The notes under the pieces were generated by a model. The model did not search any database. It saw nothing but the letters and a program-made list of their open reading frames with translations, and was not told where the DNA came from. 56,799 nucleotides of DNA, taken from NCBI GenBank assembly GCA_021299555.1, contig JAJTGH010000001.1:1-56799 (forward strand), read 5' to 3'. This document shows positions 34,101 through 46,828 of the stretch, piece by piece; the stretch's first letter is position 1; each line of letters starts with the position of its first letter. Source of the stretch: Comamonadaceae bacterium. GTDB taxonomy: Bacteria > Pseudomonadota > Gammaproteobacteria > Burkholderiales > Burkholderiaceae_C. The position numbers and the translations under genes are program-made.

Positions 34101-35489
34101 ATGCGCGAGGCGCTGCAACCCACCCCCATGGACCTTCTTTGGTCCCACTGCCTGGATCTGCTGGCTCAGGACGTACCCGAGCAACAGTTCAATACGTGGA
34201 TCAAGCCGCTGGCCGCAAAGGCCGACTCCGATCCCTCCAAGCTTGTATTGATGGTCGCCAATCGCTTCAAACTCGATTGGATACGGGCCCAATACGCGCA
34301 ACAAATACAATCCGTGCTCGACCGGCTGAGTGGCCGGGCCATACTTTTGGAGTTAGCGATCACTCCCAAGGAAAAGCCTATAAAGCTTACTCCGATCAAT
34401 CAAGATCTCAGTCCTCTGACCGAACCTTTGGGTTTGCTTCCAGCCGACGAAGCCCCAGCCGGTGGCTTCAAGAGTCGACTCAACTCTGCCTTGACCTTCG
34501 AAACCCTGATCGAGGGTTCTGCCAATCGGATGGGCCGGGCGGCGGCCATGCATGTGGCCAGCAGCATCGGCCAACTCTACAACCCCCTTTTCATTTATGG
34601 CGGTGTGGGTCTTGGGAAGACCCACCTGGTGCATGCCATCGGCAACAAGCTGCTGGCCGACAACCCGCAGGCCAAAGTTCTCTACATCCACGCCGAACAG
34701 TTCGTTTCGGATGTGGTTAAGGCCTATCAGCGCAAGACTTTCGACGAGTTCAAGCAGCATTACCACTCTCTCGATCTTCTGCTGATCGATGATGTGCAGT
34801 TTTTCGCCAACAAGGACAGAACTCAGGAGGAATTCTTCAATGCCTTCGAGGCCTTGCTGGCCAAAAAGTCGCACATCGTCATGACCAGCGACACCTACCC
34901 CAAGGGCCTGACAGACATCCATGAGCGGCTGGTCTCGCGTTTTGATTCAGGGTTGACCGTGGCCATAGAACCCCCTGAGCTTGAAATGCGCGTGGCCATC
35001 TTGATCAACAAGGCAGAGATCGAAGGCACCCTGATGCCGGAGGAAGTTGCCTTTTTTGTCGCAAAAAATGTGCGCTCCAACGTCAGGGAGCTCGAAGGGG
35101 CCTTGCGCAAAATTCTTGCCTACTCTCGGTTCAACCAGAAAGACATCTCGATTCAACTCGCCCGCGAGGCCTTGCGGGACCTGCTTTCCATACAGAACCG
35201 GCAAATTTCAGTTGAAAACATCCAGAAAACCGTGGCCGACTTCTACAAAATCAAAGTCGCCGACATGTATTCCAAGAAAAGGCCGGCGAGCATCGCCAGG
35301 CCGCGGCAAATTGCCATGTACCTTGCCAAGGAACTGACCCAAAAAAGTCTGCCAGAAATCGGTGAATTGTTCGGCGGTCGTGACCACACGACCGTGCTGC
35401 ATGCTGTTCGCAAGATGAGCGCAGAAAGGCAACAATTGGTTGAACTCAATCAGCAACTGCATGTTCTTGAACAAACACTCAAGGGATGA
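34101..35489 (+). CDS. dnaA: Chromosomal replication initiator DnaA
   Basis: A 462-residue AAA+ initiator that opens the origin. The N-terminal domain shows [13 protein letters not shown]; Walker A is [10 protein letters not shown]; Walker B is LLIDDVQFF. The C-terminal helix-turn-helix ends with [24 protein letters not shown], the box-binding signature. The frame is open from a GTG at 34029, but the likely promoter would start transcription near 34030, and no ribosome site precedes that GTG. ATG 34101 leaves about thirteen residues before the conserved [10 protein letters not shown], so it was preferred; ATG 34128 is also possible. Confidence 0.93.
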   Translation: MREALQPTPMDLLWSHCLDLLAQDVPEQQFNTWIKPLAAKADSDPSKLVLMVANRFKLDWIRAQYAQQIQSVLDRLSGRAILLELAITPKEKPIKLTPINQDLSPLTEPLGLLPADEAPAGGFKSRLNSALTFETLIEGSANRMGRAAAMHVASSIGQLYNPLFIYGGVGLGKTHLVHAIGNKLLADNPQAKVLYIHAEQFVSDVVKAYQRKTFDEFKQHYHSLDLLLIDDVQFFANKDRTQEEFFNAFEALLAKKSHIVMTSDTYPKGLTDIHERLVSRFDSGLTVAIEPPELEMRVAILINKAEIEGTLMPEEVAFFVAKNVRSNVRELEGALRKILAYSRFNQKDISIQLAREALRDLLSIQNRQISVENIQKTVADFYKIKVADMYSKKRPASIARPRQIAMYLAKELTQKSLPEIGELFGGRDHTTVLHAVRKMSAERQQLVELNQQLHVLEQTLKG

Positions 35490-35688
35490 CTCAGACAAGC
35501 ACATGGCAGCATTGCGGGTGCTCAGGGCAAGTCTGGGGACAAATCTTGAACAAGTGCAGAGTTGTCCACAAGCCCGGGCTGTTTTCAAGACTTGTTCAAG
35601 AATGACCGGCTGGCAAACAGGCTTTGATCACCAGCGTTTACCAGATGACAAGTGATTGATTAAAAAAGAGAAAATAGAGGTATCCACA
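35465..35688. other. Candidate replication origin (oriC) between dnaA and dnaN
   Basis: The dnaA-dnaN gap holds DnaA-box-like sites TTGTCCACA (35562-35570) and GTATCCACA (35680-35688), each one mismatch from TTATCCACA. A perfect 12-bp inverted repeat TCTTGAACAAGT/ACTTGTTCAAGA (35544-35555, 35590-35601) encloses the first box; a further TCTTGAACAA is at 35465-35474 and TTCAAGA at 35584-35590. A/T-rich stretches follow at about 35657-35680 and 35700-35755. Together with the strand switch of flanking genes this fits an origin, but it was not tested. Confidence 0.6.
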
Positions 35689-35760
35689 GCAGGGGCAGAC
35701 CTCTACTACCACTACTATCTTTTCATTTAAGAAATTAAGAAGACAAGAAAGAACAAGTCC

Positions 35761-39529
<3,769 letters not shown>

Positions 39530-39637
39530 GCGCCAAGGAAATACGCTGTTGTCGCAAGCCGTCCTTGTCTGACAGGTCGTAGTTAGTCCGGCGCCAACAA
39601 TGGCCACCTTGACATCACCAGTCCGGGGGATCAGGCC

Positions 39638-39874
39638 ATGAAACGCAGCAATTACACGACGGGTGCGCAAAAGCGCAAGCCCATTGACGCCGGCTCAGGC
39701 GGCAAGTTGGAAAACGACCACAACAAGCAAGGCCAGGCGCCGCCCAGCCAGATTCATCAGGCCTTGCGCACGCCGCAAAGCCGTGACGACCGACAGGCGC
39801 AGCTCGGTTCAGACAACCAGTCCCATATGCGCAAGGGTGGCGTCATGACGCCCCAGGGCGGGCGCAGCCACTGA
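39638..39874 (+). CDS. Small hydrophilic hypothetical protein
   Basis: A 78-residue, highly polar and basic protein beginning MKRSNYTTGAQKRKPIDAGS with many Gln, Asn, Arg and Gly residues and no hydrophobic core, so probably disordered. I recognise no family. A GGGGGATCAGG stretch precedes the ATG. It is on the gyrB strand, 108 bases after it, and ends eight bases from the convergent minE gene. The tidy position supports a real gene, but only moderately. Confidence 0.5.
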   Translation: MKRSNYTTGAQKRKPIDAGSGGKLENDHNKQGQAPPSQIHQALRTPQSRDDRQAQLGSDNQSHMRKGGVMTPQGGRSH

Positions 39875-39882
39875 AATGCTGT

Positions 39883-40146
39883 TCAGGCTCTGTCTGGCAG
39901 TTCGATCTTGACCTCGAGCACATCCAGATTGTCCTGGCGCTCAAGGTTGACCTTGATGTCCTCGGGCGCGATGGAGATGTACTTGGAAATCACCGCCACC
40001 AGGTCGCGCTGCAAGGCCGGCAGGTAGTCTGGCTGATGGCTGCGGCTGCCGCTGCGCTCGTGCGCCAGGATGATTTGCAGGCGCTCTTTGGCCACGCTGG
40101 CCGTTTTCTTTTTCTCGCCCAGCAGGAAGGACAGAAAAGAGGCCAT
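39883..40146 (-). CDS. minE: Cell division topological specificity factor MinE
   Basis: An 87-residue MinE. The N-terminal [13 protein letters not shown] is the membrane-targeting segment, [15 protein letters not shown] the MinD-binding helix, and the rest the dimerisation domain ([17 protein letters not shown]). MinE displaces MinD from the membrane and drives the pole-to-pole oscillation that keeps the Z-ring at midcell. It starts one base after the minD stop and is the last gene of the minC-minD-minE operon. Confidence 0.95.
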   Translation of the reverse strand: MASFLSFLLGEKKKTASVAKERLQIILAHERSGSRSHQPDYLPALQRDLVAVISKYISIAPEDIKVNLERQDNLDVLEVKIELPDRA

Positions 40147-40962
40147 TTATTTGGCTCCAAAGAGACGGGCAAAAAAGCCCTGTTTCTGCGCCTCGATAAA
40201 GCGCAGCGGCTTGTCCTCGCCCAAAAAGCGATCAATCACGTCCTTGTAGGCCTCAGACACGTCCGAGCCCTGCATGTGTATTGTTGGTACGCCTTGGTTG
40301 GAGGCTTGAAGCACGCTTTCGGACTCGGGAATCACGCCGATGAGCTTGATGCGCAAGATGTCCTTGATGTCTTCGAGCGAGAGCATTTGCCCCTGATCGA
40401 CCCGATTGGGGTTGTAGCGCGTGATCAGCAGGTGCTCCTTGATCGGATCGGCCCCGTCGATGGCGCGCTTGGTTTTGCTTGCGAGCATGCCCAAGATGCG
40501 GTCGGAGTCGCGCACTGAAGAGACCTCGGGGTTGGTCACCACCAGCGCCTCATCGGCAAAGTGCATGGCCATGAGGGCGCCGGTTTCAATGCCCGCAGGT
40601 GAGTCGCAAACAATGTACTCAAAACCCATCTCGCCAAGCTCTTTGAGCACACGCTCGACCCCTTCCTTGGTCAGCGCTTCTTTGTCGCGGGTTTGGGAGG
40701 CGGCCAGCACGAACAGGTTTTCGCATTGCTTGTCCTTGATGAGCGCCTGGTGCAAATTGGCTTCGCCGTGGATTACATTGATCAGGTCATAGACCACGCG
40801 CCGTTCGCAGCCCATGATCAGGTCCAGGTTGCGCAGGCCGACGTCGAAATCGATGACGGCGGTTTTGTGCCCGCGCAGTGCCAGGCCGGAGGCGAAGCTG
40901 GCGCTGGTGGTGGTTTTTCCAACGCCGCCTTTGCCCGAGGTCACCACGATGATTCTTGCCAT
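40147..40962 (-). CDS. minD: Septum site-determining ATPase MinD
   Basis: A 271-residue ATPase with the deviant Walker A motif GKGGVGKTTTSA at about residues 10-21. DFDVGLRNLDLIMGCERRVVYD is typical of MinD, and the C-terminal amphipathic membrane helix is visible (QGFFARLFGAK). MinD recruits MinC to the membrane and is released by MinE. It lies in the minCDE operon between minC and minE. Confidence 0.96.
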   Translation of the reverse strand: MARIIVVTSGKGGVGKTTTSASFASGLALRGHKTAVIDFDVGLRNLDLIMGCERRVVYDLINVIHGEANLHQALIKDKQCENLFVLAASQTRDKEALTKEGVERVLKELGEMGFEYIVCDSPAGIETGALMAMHFADEALVVTNPEVSSVRDSDRILGMLASKTKRAIDGADPIKEHLLITRYNPNRVDQGQMLSLEDIKDILRIKLIGVIPESESVLQASNQGVPTIHMQGSDVSEAYKDVIDRFLGEDKPLRFIEAQKQGFFARLFGAK

Positions 40963-41021
40963 GGGAGACAGTCCTTTGAGTCAACAGTCAATAAAAAGAT
41001 CGCTCGCAAGCACGATGGTGT

Positions 41022-41843
41022 TCATGCCAGCGGGCTCATGATGAGTTTTTCGCCGCCTTCCTCTGAAACCAGCCGCACGACCGCTGGCTTGCCGCGCACA
41101 GCAGCGGGCAAAGGCACCTCACTGGTGCGGTAGATGCCCGCAATGGACAGCAGCTCTGCCTCCAGGCTGTGGGCAAAGATGCGGGCCAGGTTGTTGCCGC
41201 GCGCGCCGGCGATGGCTTTGCCGCGCAGTGGCGCATAGACGTGAATGCTGCCGTCAGCAATCACTTCGGCGCCTGCATTGACCATGGCCATGACCACCAG
41301 GTCGCGGCCGCGGGCATAGACCTGTTGGCCCGAGCGCAAGGGCTTGTCGATCAGCAGTGCGCCCAAGGGGGCCGTGTCGGCCAAAGCAGCAGGCTCTGCC
41401 GGGTGCGCATTGGTTTGGGTTTTTGCGTGGTCGTCGGTTTCTTGGGTGGGCGGCTGCGGCGTGGGGGCGCTGGCGGCCACCACCCGAGCGTCGGGCGCGC
41501 TGAACAAACCTGCGGCTTGGGCCGCGGCCTGGTGTTCGCTCGTGCCGCCGCGCACCGCAATGGGCCGCACTTTGTAGGGGGCCAGCAAAGCAAGCAGTGC
41601 GGCAAAGTCGATCTCGGCCACCGGCTCGCCGCTGCGCCGGGCGGCGGCCACGGCGGCCGTCAGGTCGATCAGAAGGGGCTCGTTGTCAAAAAAATCGGGC
41701 ACGTCACCCAGGCGCTGTATCAGGTCGCGCTCGATGGCCTGAAGATCGGTGGACTTGAGCACCAGCGCCACCAGAGGAAGGTTGGCACTCTTGATGTCCA
41801 GGCTGGCCGGCGTGTGGTCATGGACCCGGGAGGCGTCGTTCAT
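41022..41843 (-). CDS. minC: Septum site-determining protein MinC
   Basis: A 273-residue FtsZ-assembly inhibitor. The N-terminal domain covers about residues 15-115, an Ala/Pro/Thr-rich linker 115-165 is longer than usual, and the C-terminal beta-helix domain carries the repeated glycines of RSGQQVYARGRDLVVMAMVNAGAEVIADGSIHVYAPLRGKAIAG, the family signature. It is the first gene of the min operon and is activated by MinD at the poles. Confidence 0.95.
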   Translation of the reverse strand: MNDASRVHDHTPASLDIKSANLPLVALVLKSTDLQAIERDLIQRLGDVPDFFDNEPLLIDLTAAVAAARRSGEPVAEIDFAALLALLAPYKVRPIAVRGGTSEHQAAAQAAGLFSAPDARVVAASAPTPQPPTQETDDHAKTQTNAHPAEPAALADTAPLGALLIDKPLRSGQQVYARGRDLVVMAMVNAGAEVIADGSIHVYAPLRGKAIAGARGNNLARIFAHSLEAELLSIAGIYRTSEVPLPAAVRGKPAVVRLVSEEGGEKLIMSPLA

Positions 41844-41946
41844 GAGCGGGGTCGTTGTGGCCGGTGTAGGGGTTGGGTGTGAAGCGCTGAATTGAAGTGG
41901 AAAAGTTTAACAGTGGGACCCGGAAAAAAACCGCGGCCCTTTGAAT

Positions 41947-42750
41947 TTACCAGCGGATTTCTGCTGCCAAAGGGGCGTGATCGGACAGGTGCGACCAGGG
42001 CTTGCGGGGCAGACTCAAAGGACGGTGGCTGCGGGCATTGGCCACATAGATGCGATCGAGGCGCAGCATGGGCATGCGCGCCGGAAAAGTGCGCGCAGCC
42101 CGGCCGTGTGCCTTGACAAAAACCTCCTGCAAATTGGCGCCGAGTTCGAGCTGTGCGTGGGCGCGCCGGCGCCAGTCATTGAAGTCACCGGCCACCACCA
42201 GGCGGGCCTGCGCGGGCATATCGCGCTGCACCATGTCGCAAAGCATCTGCATCTGCTTTCGCCGGTGCGCCTCAAGCAGTCCCAGATGCACACAGACCGC
42301 ATGCACCGACCCCAGATTGGGCACTTGCAGCACGCAATGCAAAAGGCCGCGTCGCTCCGGGCCGGAGATCGAAACATCGCGGTTTTCGAAGTGAGAGATG
42401 GGAAATTTGGACAGCACCGCATTGCCATGGTGGCCTTCGGTGTAGACCGAGTTTCGGCCATAGGCGTATTGGGGCCAGATGCTGTCAGCCAAAAACTCGT
42501 GGTGCGGGCCCAGTGGGTAGTTGTCGTAGCGTTCGGGGTGGCCGCTGTGGCTGCCCGCGACTTCCTGCAAAAACACCACATCGGCGCCCACGGCGCGCAC
42601 CGCCTCGCGCAGCTCGTGGAGAATGAACCTGCGGTTGAGTGCAGTAAAGCCCTTGTGGATATTGACGGTCAGCACCTTGACGGCCAGTCCCTCCGGGGTC
42701 TTGGCGCTGCCGTTGGATGCCTGGGGCGGGGTCGGGCGGTGTGTGGGCAT
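41947..42750 (-). CDS. Endonuclease/exonuclease/phosphatase family protein
   Basis: A 267-residue protein of the EEP fold. Active-site motifs are TVNIHKGF, LQEVAG (metal-binding glutamate), GDFNDW and the C-terminal LSDHAPLAAEI. It resembles YbhP-like hydrolases often encoded beside cardiolipin synthases; no such gene is adjacent here. The frame extends upstream to 43026 across the divergent nnrU gene; the ATG at 42750 (MPTHRPTPPQ) gives the expected length. The substrate is unknown. Confidence 0.83.
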   Translation of the reverse strand: MPTHRPTPPQASNGSAKTPEGLAVKVLTVNIHKGFTALNRRFILHELREAVRAVGADVVFLQEVAGSHSGHPERYDNYPLGPHHEFLADSIWPQYAYGRNSVYTEGHHGNAVLSKFPISHFENRDVSISGPERRGLLHCVLQVPNLGSVHAVCVHLGLLEAHRRKQMQMLCDMVQRDMPAQARLVVAGDFNDWRRRAHAQLELGANLQEVFVKAHGRAARTFPARMPMLRLDRIYVANARSHRPLSLPRKPWSHLSDHAPLAAEIRW

Positions 42751-42820
42751 GTGCTCAGTATCGGCGCTTCGTGAAAGCAAGACCTGTCTATACACTGGGG
42801 GCAGATCACAGGGAGTCAAG

Positions 42821-43405
42821 ATGCTGTATTTGCTGTTGGGCCTGCTGTTGTTTTTGGGCGTGCATTCAAGCCGTATCTTTGCCGATGGCTGGCGCAGCGC
42901 CATGATCGAGCGCATCGGCCCTTTGCCATGGAAGGGCTTGTACAGCCTGGCATCTGTGCTGGGCTTTGCGCTGTTGGTTTGGGGATGGGGCCAGGCCAGG
43001 GCTGAGCCGCTGGTGCTGTGGGCCACCCCGACTGTGCTGCGCCATGTGGCCGCCTTGCTGACCTTATTGGCTTTCGTGCTGTTTGTGGCGGCCTATGTGC
43101 CCGGCAATTTGATCAAGGCCAGGCTGCATCACCCCATGGTGCTGGGAACAAAAACATGGGCGTTGGCCCACTTGCTGGCCAACAACACATTGGCCGACTT
43201 GCTGCTGTTCGGGGCGTTTTTGGCCTGGTCCGTGGCCCTGTTCGTGGTCTCGCGGCGGCGCGATCGTCTGCTGCAGCAGGAGTATCCGCCGGGCCGTCTG
43301 GGCCCGACCTGGGTGGTGCTGGCGCTGGCCCTGCCGGCCTGGGCCGTGTTTGCCTTTTGGTTGCATGCCGCATGGATCGGCGTGCGCCCCTTGGGCGGTG
43401 CCTGA
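42821..43405 (+). CDS. NnrU family membrane protein
   Basis: A 194-residue protein with about five or six hydrophobic helices. FLGVHSSRIFADGWR and HHPMVLGTKTWALAHLLANN are family hallmark stretches (NnrU-like). NnrU is named for its link with nitrite/nitric oxide reduction in Rhodobacter, but many members occur in organisms without denitrification, and the biochemical role is unclear. The gene is 70 bases from the divergent EEP-family gene, with an AGGGAG ribosome site before the ATG. Confidence 0.87.
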   Translation: MLYLLLGLLLFLGVHSSRIFADGWRSAMIERIGPLPWKGLYSLASVLGFALLVWGWGQARAEPLVLWATPTVLRHVAALLTLLAFVLFVAAYVPGNLIKARLHHPMVLGTKTWALAHLLANNTLADLLLFGAFLAWSVALFVVSRRRDRLLQQEYPPGRLGPTWVVLALALPAWAVFAFWLHAAWIGVRPLGGA

Positions 43406-43927
43406 TCAGCCGGGATGGCGCTGGCCATGGCGTTCGCCGTGTCGCCCGCCTGCGTGCGTCATGCGTCTGGCGGTTTCTTCGTCGAAGATCTTTTTCTGCT
43501 CTGGCTGTAGCGCTTCGTAGAAGTTTTTGGCCGCCTCGCCTCGGCGGTCCATGTGGGCATTCATCTCGGCTTGGCGCTGACTGCGCATGGCCTTCATGCG
43601 CTCAATGCGCTCGGGCGTGCTCAGGCGAGCAAGTTCCGCCCGGTCCGCTTGGGCGTGTGCAAAGGCTGGCGCTGCGGTCATGGCGGCCCAAAAGGTCTGC
43701 CATGCGCTTTCTTGTTCTGCACTGAGCCCAAGCTTGCTTTTGAGCGTCTGCAGGTGGCGCTCTTGACCGGCCTTCATGCGCTCCATCATTTGGGCCCGGT
43801 GACCCTGTGCGGCGTTTTGCTCGGCGGGCGAATGCGCGCTCTGGGCCCAAAGCGAGAGGCTTGCGCTGCTCAGTGTGAGGGCCAGCAGCCATTGGAGGCC
43901 GCGTTGCAGTGTGGGTGTGTGTTTCAT
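43406..43927 (-). CDS. Spy/CpxP-like periplasmic protein
   Basis: A 173-residue protein with an N-terminal signal peptide (residues 1-28, LLALTLSSASLSLWAQ) and an alpha-helical remainder containing two Spy-family elements: LGLSAEQESAWQTF and LQPEQKKIFDEE, both L-T-x-x-Q-like repeats. Spy and CpxP are periplasmic chaperones or stress sensors that respond to envelope stress, and some to copper. It stands next to copper homeostasis genes. ATG 43927 was chosen because it opens the signal peptide; the frame continues further upstream. Confidence 0.8.
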   Translation of the reverse strand: MKHTPTLQRGLQWLLALTLSSASLSLWAQSAHSPAEQNAAQGHRAQMMERMKAGQERHLQTLKSKLGLSAEQESAWQTFWAAMTAAPAFAHAQADRAELARLSTPERIERMKAMRSQRQAEMNAHMDRRGEAAKNFYEALQPEQKKIFDEETARRMTHAGGRHGERHGQRHPG

Positions 43928-44067
43928 GACCAACTCCGTGAAAAGACCGCCTCGGGTGGGGGGCGGATGTCTCAAGTGTGGGGCCTGCCCGTGTCTGTTG
44001 CGTGGTGATTGGGTGAGGTTTTTGTAAAGAGCTGGCAAAGCGGCCCGGCTGCAAGCCCAGCAGCGTT

Positions 44068-44268
44068 TTAAGCGGCGGCCACCGAGTAGCCTTCTTCCTC
44101 GACCGCTTGCGCCAGTTCACTGCGGGGCTGCTGGCTGCTGACTTTGACCTCTTTGGTGCTGCGGTCTATGCTGACCTTGGCCTGGGGGTCGAGCCGAACC
44201 AGTGCGTTTGTGACGGCGCGCTCGCAATGGCCGCAGGTCATGCCTTCGACGATCAACAGGTGTTCCAT
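44068..44268 (-). CDS. copZ: Heavy-metal-associated domain protein, CopZ-type copper chaperone
   Basis: A 66-residue single HMA domain with the metal-binding motif GMTCGHCERAV. Such small proteins carry Cu(I) to P-type ATPases. Two in-frame ATGs exist: the one at 44268 has a GGAG six bases upstream, the one at 44280 does not, so the shorter form was chosen. It is divergent from copA, with a perfect FNR-type site between them. Confidence 0.88.
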   Translation of the reverse strand: MEHLLIVEGMTCGHCERAVTNALVRLDPQAKVSIDRSTKEVKVSSQQPRSELAQAVEEEGYSVAAA

Positions 44269-44332
44269 GGTGGACTCCATTTTCTTGGGGTGTGGCTGAC
44301 TGCATCATGCAGCCGTCAAGGCCTTTTTGGGG

Positions 44333-44346
44333 TTGATGCACATCAA
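44333..44346. promoter_or_regulatory. FNR/ANR-type binding site between copZ and copA
   Basis: TTGATGCACATCAA matches the FNR consensus TTGAT-N4-ATCAA at every fixed base. Its centre lies 79 bases before the copA start and about 71 before the copZ start, so it could affect both. No experiment links it to expression. Confidence 0.7.
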
Positions 44347-44418
44347 AGAAGTTTCGCACGAGCGCTGCGCTCAGGGTTTTGACGCCGCAATCGCCTTAAA
44401 CACTTTAAGCTCGAGGCC

Positions 44419-46653
44419 ATGAACACGCAAATCAAGGGGTTGACGCAGCCGCTCGCGCAGCAGGGCCGGGTGGACATCGGGGTTGAGGGCATGACCTGTG
44501 CGTCGTGTTCGCTGCGCGTGGAGCGGGCGCTGAAAAAAATTCCTGGTGTGCAGGCGGCCGATGTCAACCTGGCCACCGAGTCGGCCCGTGTGCTGCTGCC
44601 TGCCGATCAAGCCCAGGCGATGGAGCCGTTGCTCAGGCGTGCCATCAGGGAGGCCGGCTACGGCGTGCGCGAGAAGGCTGAGCCCTTGGACCGCGAGGGC
44701 GCGTCGCCTTGGGCTGGCTTTGCTCCGGTGGCCTGGGCCCTGGGCTTGTCCTCGCCGCTGGTTTTGCCCATGCTCGCTGCGCTGGCGGGGGTGCACTGGA
44801 TGTTGCCGCCGTGGCTGCAGTTTGCTTTGGCAACGCCGGTGCAGTTTGTTTTGGGAGCGCATTTTTACCGGGCGGCCTGGCACGCGCTCAAGGCCGGTAC
44901 CGGCAACATGGATCTGCTGGTGGTTGTGGGCACTTCTGCCGCCTGGGGCCTGTCGGTGTGGTCATGGCTTGGCCCGTCTGCCCCGGCCCTGCCCGAGCTT
45001 TACTTTGAAGGCTCTGCGGTTGTGATCACCTTGGTCATGCTGGGCAAGTGGCTGGAGCTTCGGGTCAAGCATCAGACCACCTCTGCCATTGCGCAACTGC
45101 ACGCCCTTCGCCCTCCTTCGGCCCGCGTCATGATGCGCGGCGGGGAGCTGGCCGAGGTGCCCTTGGCCGAGGTGCTGGTGGGTGACGCGGTGGTGGTGCT
45201 CCCGGGCGAGCGGGTGCCGGTCGATGGCGTCGTCTCCGAGGGTCGCAGTCAGGTCGACGAGGCCATGCTCACCGGAGAGCCTTTGCCGGTGGCCAAGGAG
45301 CAGGGGGCAGCGTTGACCGGCGGCAGCATCAACGGCGAAGGCCGCCTGCAGATGCGGGTCACGGCGGTGGGCGCGCAGACGGTGCTCTCGCGCATCATCA
45401 CCCTGGTTGAGGATGCGCAGGCGGCAAAAGCCCCGATACAGCGTCTGGTTGACAAGGTCTCTGCCATTTTTGTGCCGGCGGTCATGGCGCTGGCGGTGCT
45501 GACTTTTGTGGCCTGGCTGTGGAGCGGCTTGTCGCTGCAGGCCAGCGTGGTGCACGCCGTGACGGTGCTGGTCATTGCATGCCCCTGTGCGCTGGGTTTG
45601 GCCACGCCGGCGGCCATCATGGCTGGCACCGGTGTGGCAGCGCGAAACGGAATTTTGATCAAGGACGCACAGGCGCTGGAAGTGGCGCACCGCGCTCAGG
45701 TGGTGGCTTTTGACAAGACGGGCACTCTGACCGTTGGCCGGCCCCGTTTGGTGGCCTTTGAGGTCATACAGGGCGCCGATCGATCGGCGGCGCTGGGTGT
45801 GGCTGCCAGCTTGCAAAGTGCCAGCGAGCATCCGCTGGCCAAGGCCGTGCTGGCCCACGCGCGTGAGCAGGGGGTGGTGCTGCAGACGCCGCACGACCTG
45901 CAGGCCGTGCCGGGGCGTGGTTTGCAGGGCTGGGTGAACGGCCAGCGATGGGCGATTGCCAGCGGGCGTTGGTTGGGTGAGCTGGCTCTGCCCTGGGGCG
46001 GGCTCGGTGATCAGGCCCAGCGCTGGCTGGGTCAGGGGGCCACTGTGTCGGCCTTGGTTCGGCAGGACGGCTTGCAGCCGCGGGTGCTGGCACTCATGGC
46101 GTTTGCCGATGAGCCCAAGCCGGGTGCCCGCCAGGCGCTGGCCAGCCTGCGCAGCCGGGGCTTGCGGGTGATGATGATCTCGGGCGACAACCGGGCAGCG
46201 GCCTTGGCCATGGGAGAGCGCCTGGGCTTGGCAGCCGATGAGGTGTTGGCCGATGTGTTGCCCGCCGACAAGGCCTCGGCGGTGCAAGGATTGCGCGCCC
46301 AGGGCACGGTGGTGATGGTGGGCGACGGCGTGAACGATGCACCGGCTCTGGCCGCCGCCGATGTGGGCATGGCCATGGGCACGGGCACCGATGTGGCCAT
46401 GAACGCGGCGGGCATCACGCTCATGCGCGGCGACCTGGCCTTGGTGGAGGCGGCGCTCGATGTTTCCCATCGCACAGTCATCAAGATCCGGCAGAACCTG
46501 TTTTGGGCTTTTGTCTACAACGTCGCAGGCATCGGTCTGGCCGCAGCCGGGCTGCTCAACCCCATGCTCGCCGGCGCTGCCATGGCTTTGTCAAGCGTCA
46601 GTGTGATGGGAAATGCTTTGCTGCTGCGGCGTTGGCGCTGGCCGGCTGGCTGA
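44419..46653 (+). CDS. copA: Copper-exporting P1B-type ATPase CopA
   Basis: A 744-residue membrane ATPase. One N-terminal HMA domain carries GMTCASCSLRVERALKK; the transmembrane copper site is CPC (Cys388, Cys390) in VIACPCALGLATPAA; the phosphorylated aspartate is Asp432 in DKTGTLT; the hinge is GDGVNDAPAL. About eight transmembrane helices are present. It exports Cu(I) from the cytoplasm, either for detoxification or, in the CcoI/CopA2 branch, for cytochrome oxidase assembly. The FNR-type site upstream favours the second role, but sequence alone does not decide. Confidence 0.93.
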   Translation: MNTQIKGLTQPLAQQGRVDIGVEGMTCASCSLRVERALKKIPGVQAADVNLATESARVLLPADQAQAMEPLLRRAIREAGYGVREKAEPLDREGASPWAGFAPVAWALGLSSPLVLPMLAALAGVHWMLPPWLQFALATPVQFVLGAHFYRAAWHALKAGTGNMDLLVVVGTSAAWGLSVWSWLGPSAPALPELYFEGSAVVITLVMLGKWLELRVKHQTTSAIAQLHALRPPSARVMMRGGELAEVPLAEVLVGDAVVVLPGERVPVDGVVSEGRSQVDEAMLTGEPLPVAKEQGAALTGGSINGEGRLQMRVTAVGAQTVLSRIITLVEDAQAAKAPIQRLVDKVSAIFVPAVMALAVLTFVAWLWSGLSLQASVVHAVTVLVIACPCALGLATPAAIMAGTGVAARNGILIKDAQALEVAHRAQVVAFDKTGTLTVGRPRLVAFEVIQGADRSAALGVAASLQSASEHPLAKAVLAHAREQGVVLQTPHDLQAVPGRGLQGWVNGQRWAIASGRWLGELALPWGGLGDQAQRWLGQGATVSALVRQDGLQPRVLALMAFADEPKPGARQALASLRSRGLRVMMISGDNRAAALAMGERLGLAADEVLADVLPADKASAVQGLRAQGTVVMVGDGVNDAPALAAADVGMAMGTGTDVAMNAAGITLMRGDLALVEAALDVSHRTVIKIRQNLFWAFVYNVAGIGLAAAGLLNPMLAGAAMALSSVSVMGNALLLRRWRWPAG

Positions 46654-46828
46654 GCCGATCGGCTCACTTGACCTTGCCCGGCCGAGCGCGCTGCCGGGCT
46701 TATCGGCGCAGTCCTACACGCCGGTTGCACCCCGGCCGAGGGGGCGCTGCCAGAGGGCGCCCTAGCATCTTGGCTTCGATTCGGGCCGTCCTCTGGGCTA
46801 CCCAACACAACTGCAACGGAGACATGTC
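46654..46828. other. copA downstream region with imperfect hairpins
   Basis: TGAGCCGATCGGCTCA (46651-46666), which includes the copA stop codon, is a perfect 16-base palindrome, and GCCCGG/CCGGGC (46676-46681, 46694-46699) forms a second stem followed by TT. Neither has a long T-run. Together they may end copA transcription weakly. No gene was seen here. Confidence 0.4.
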
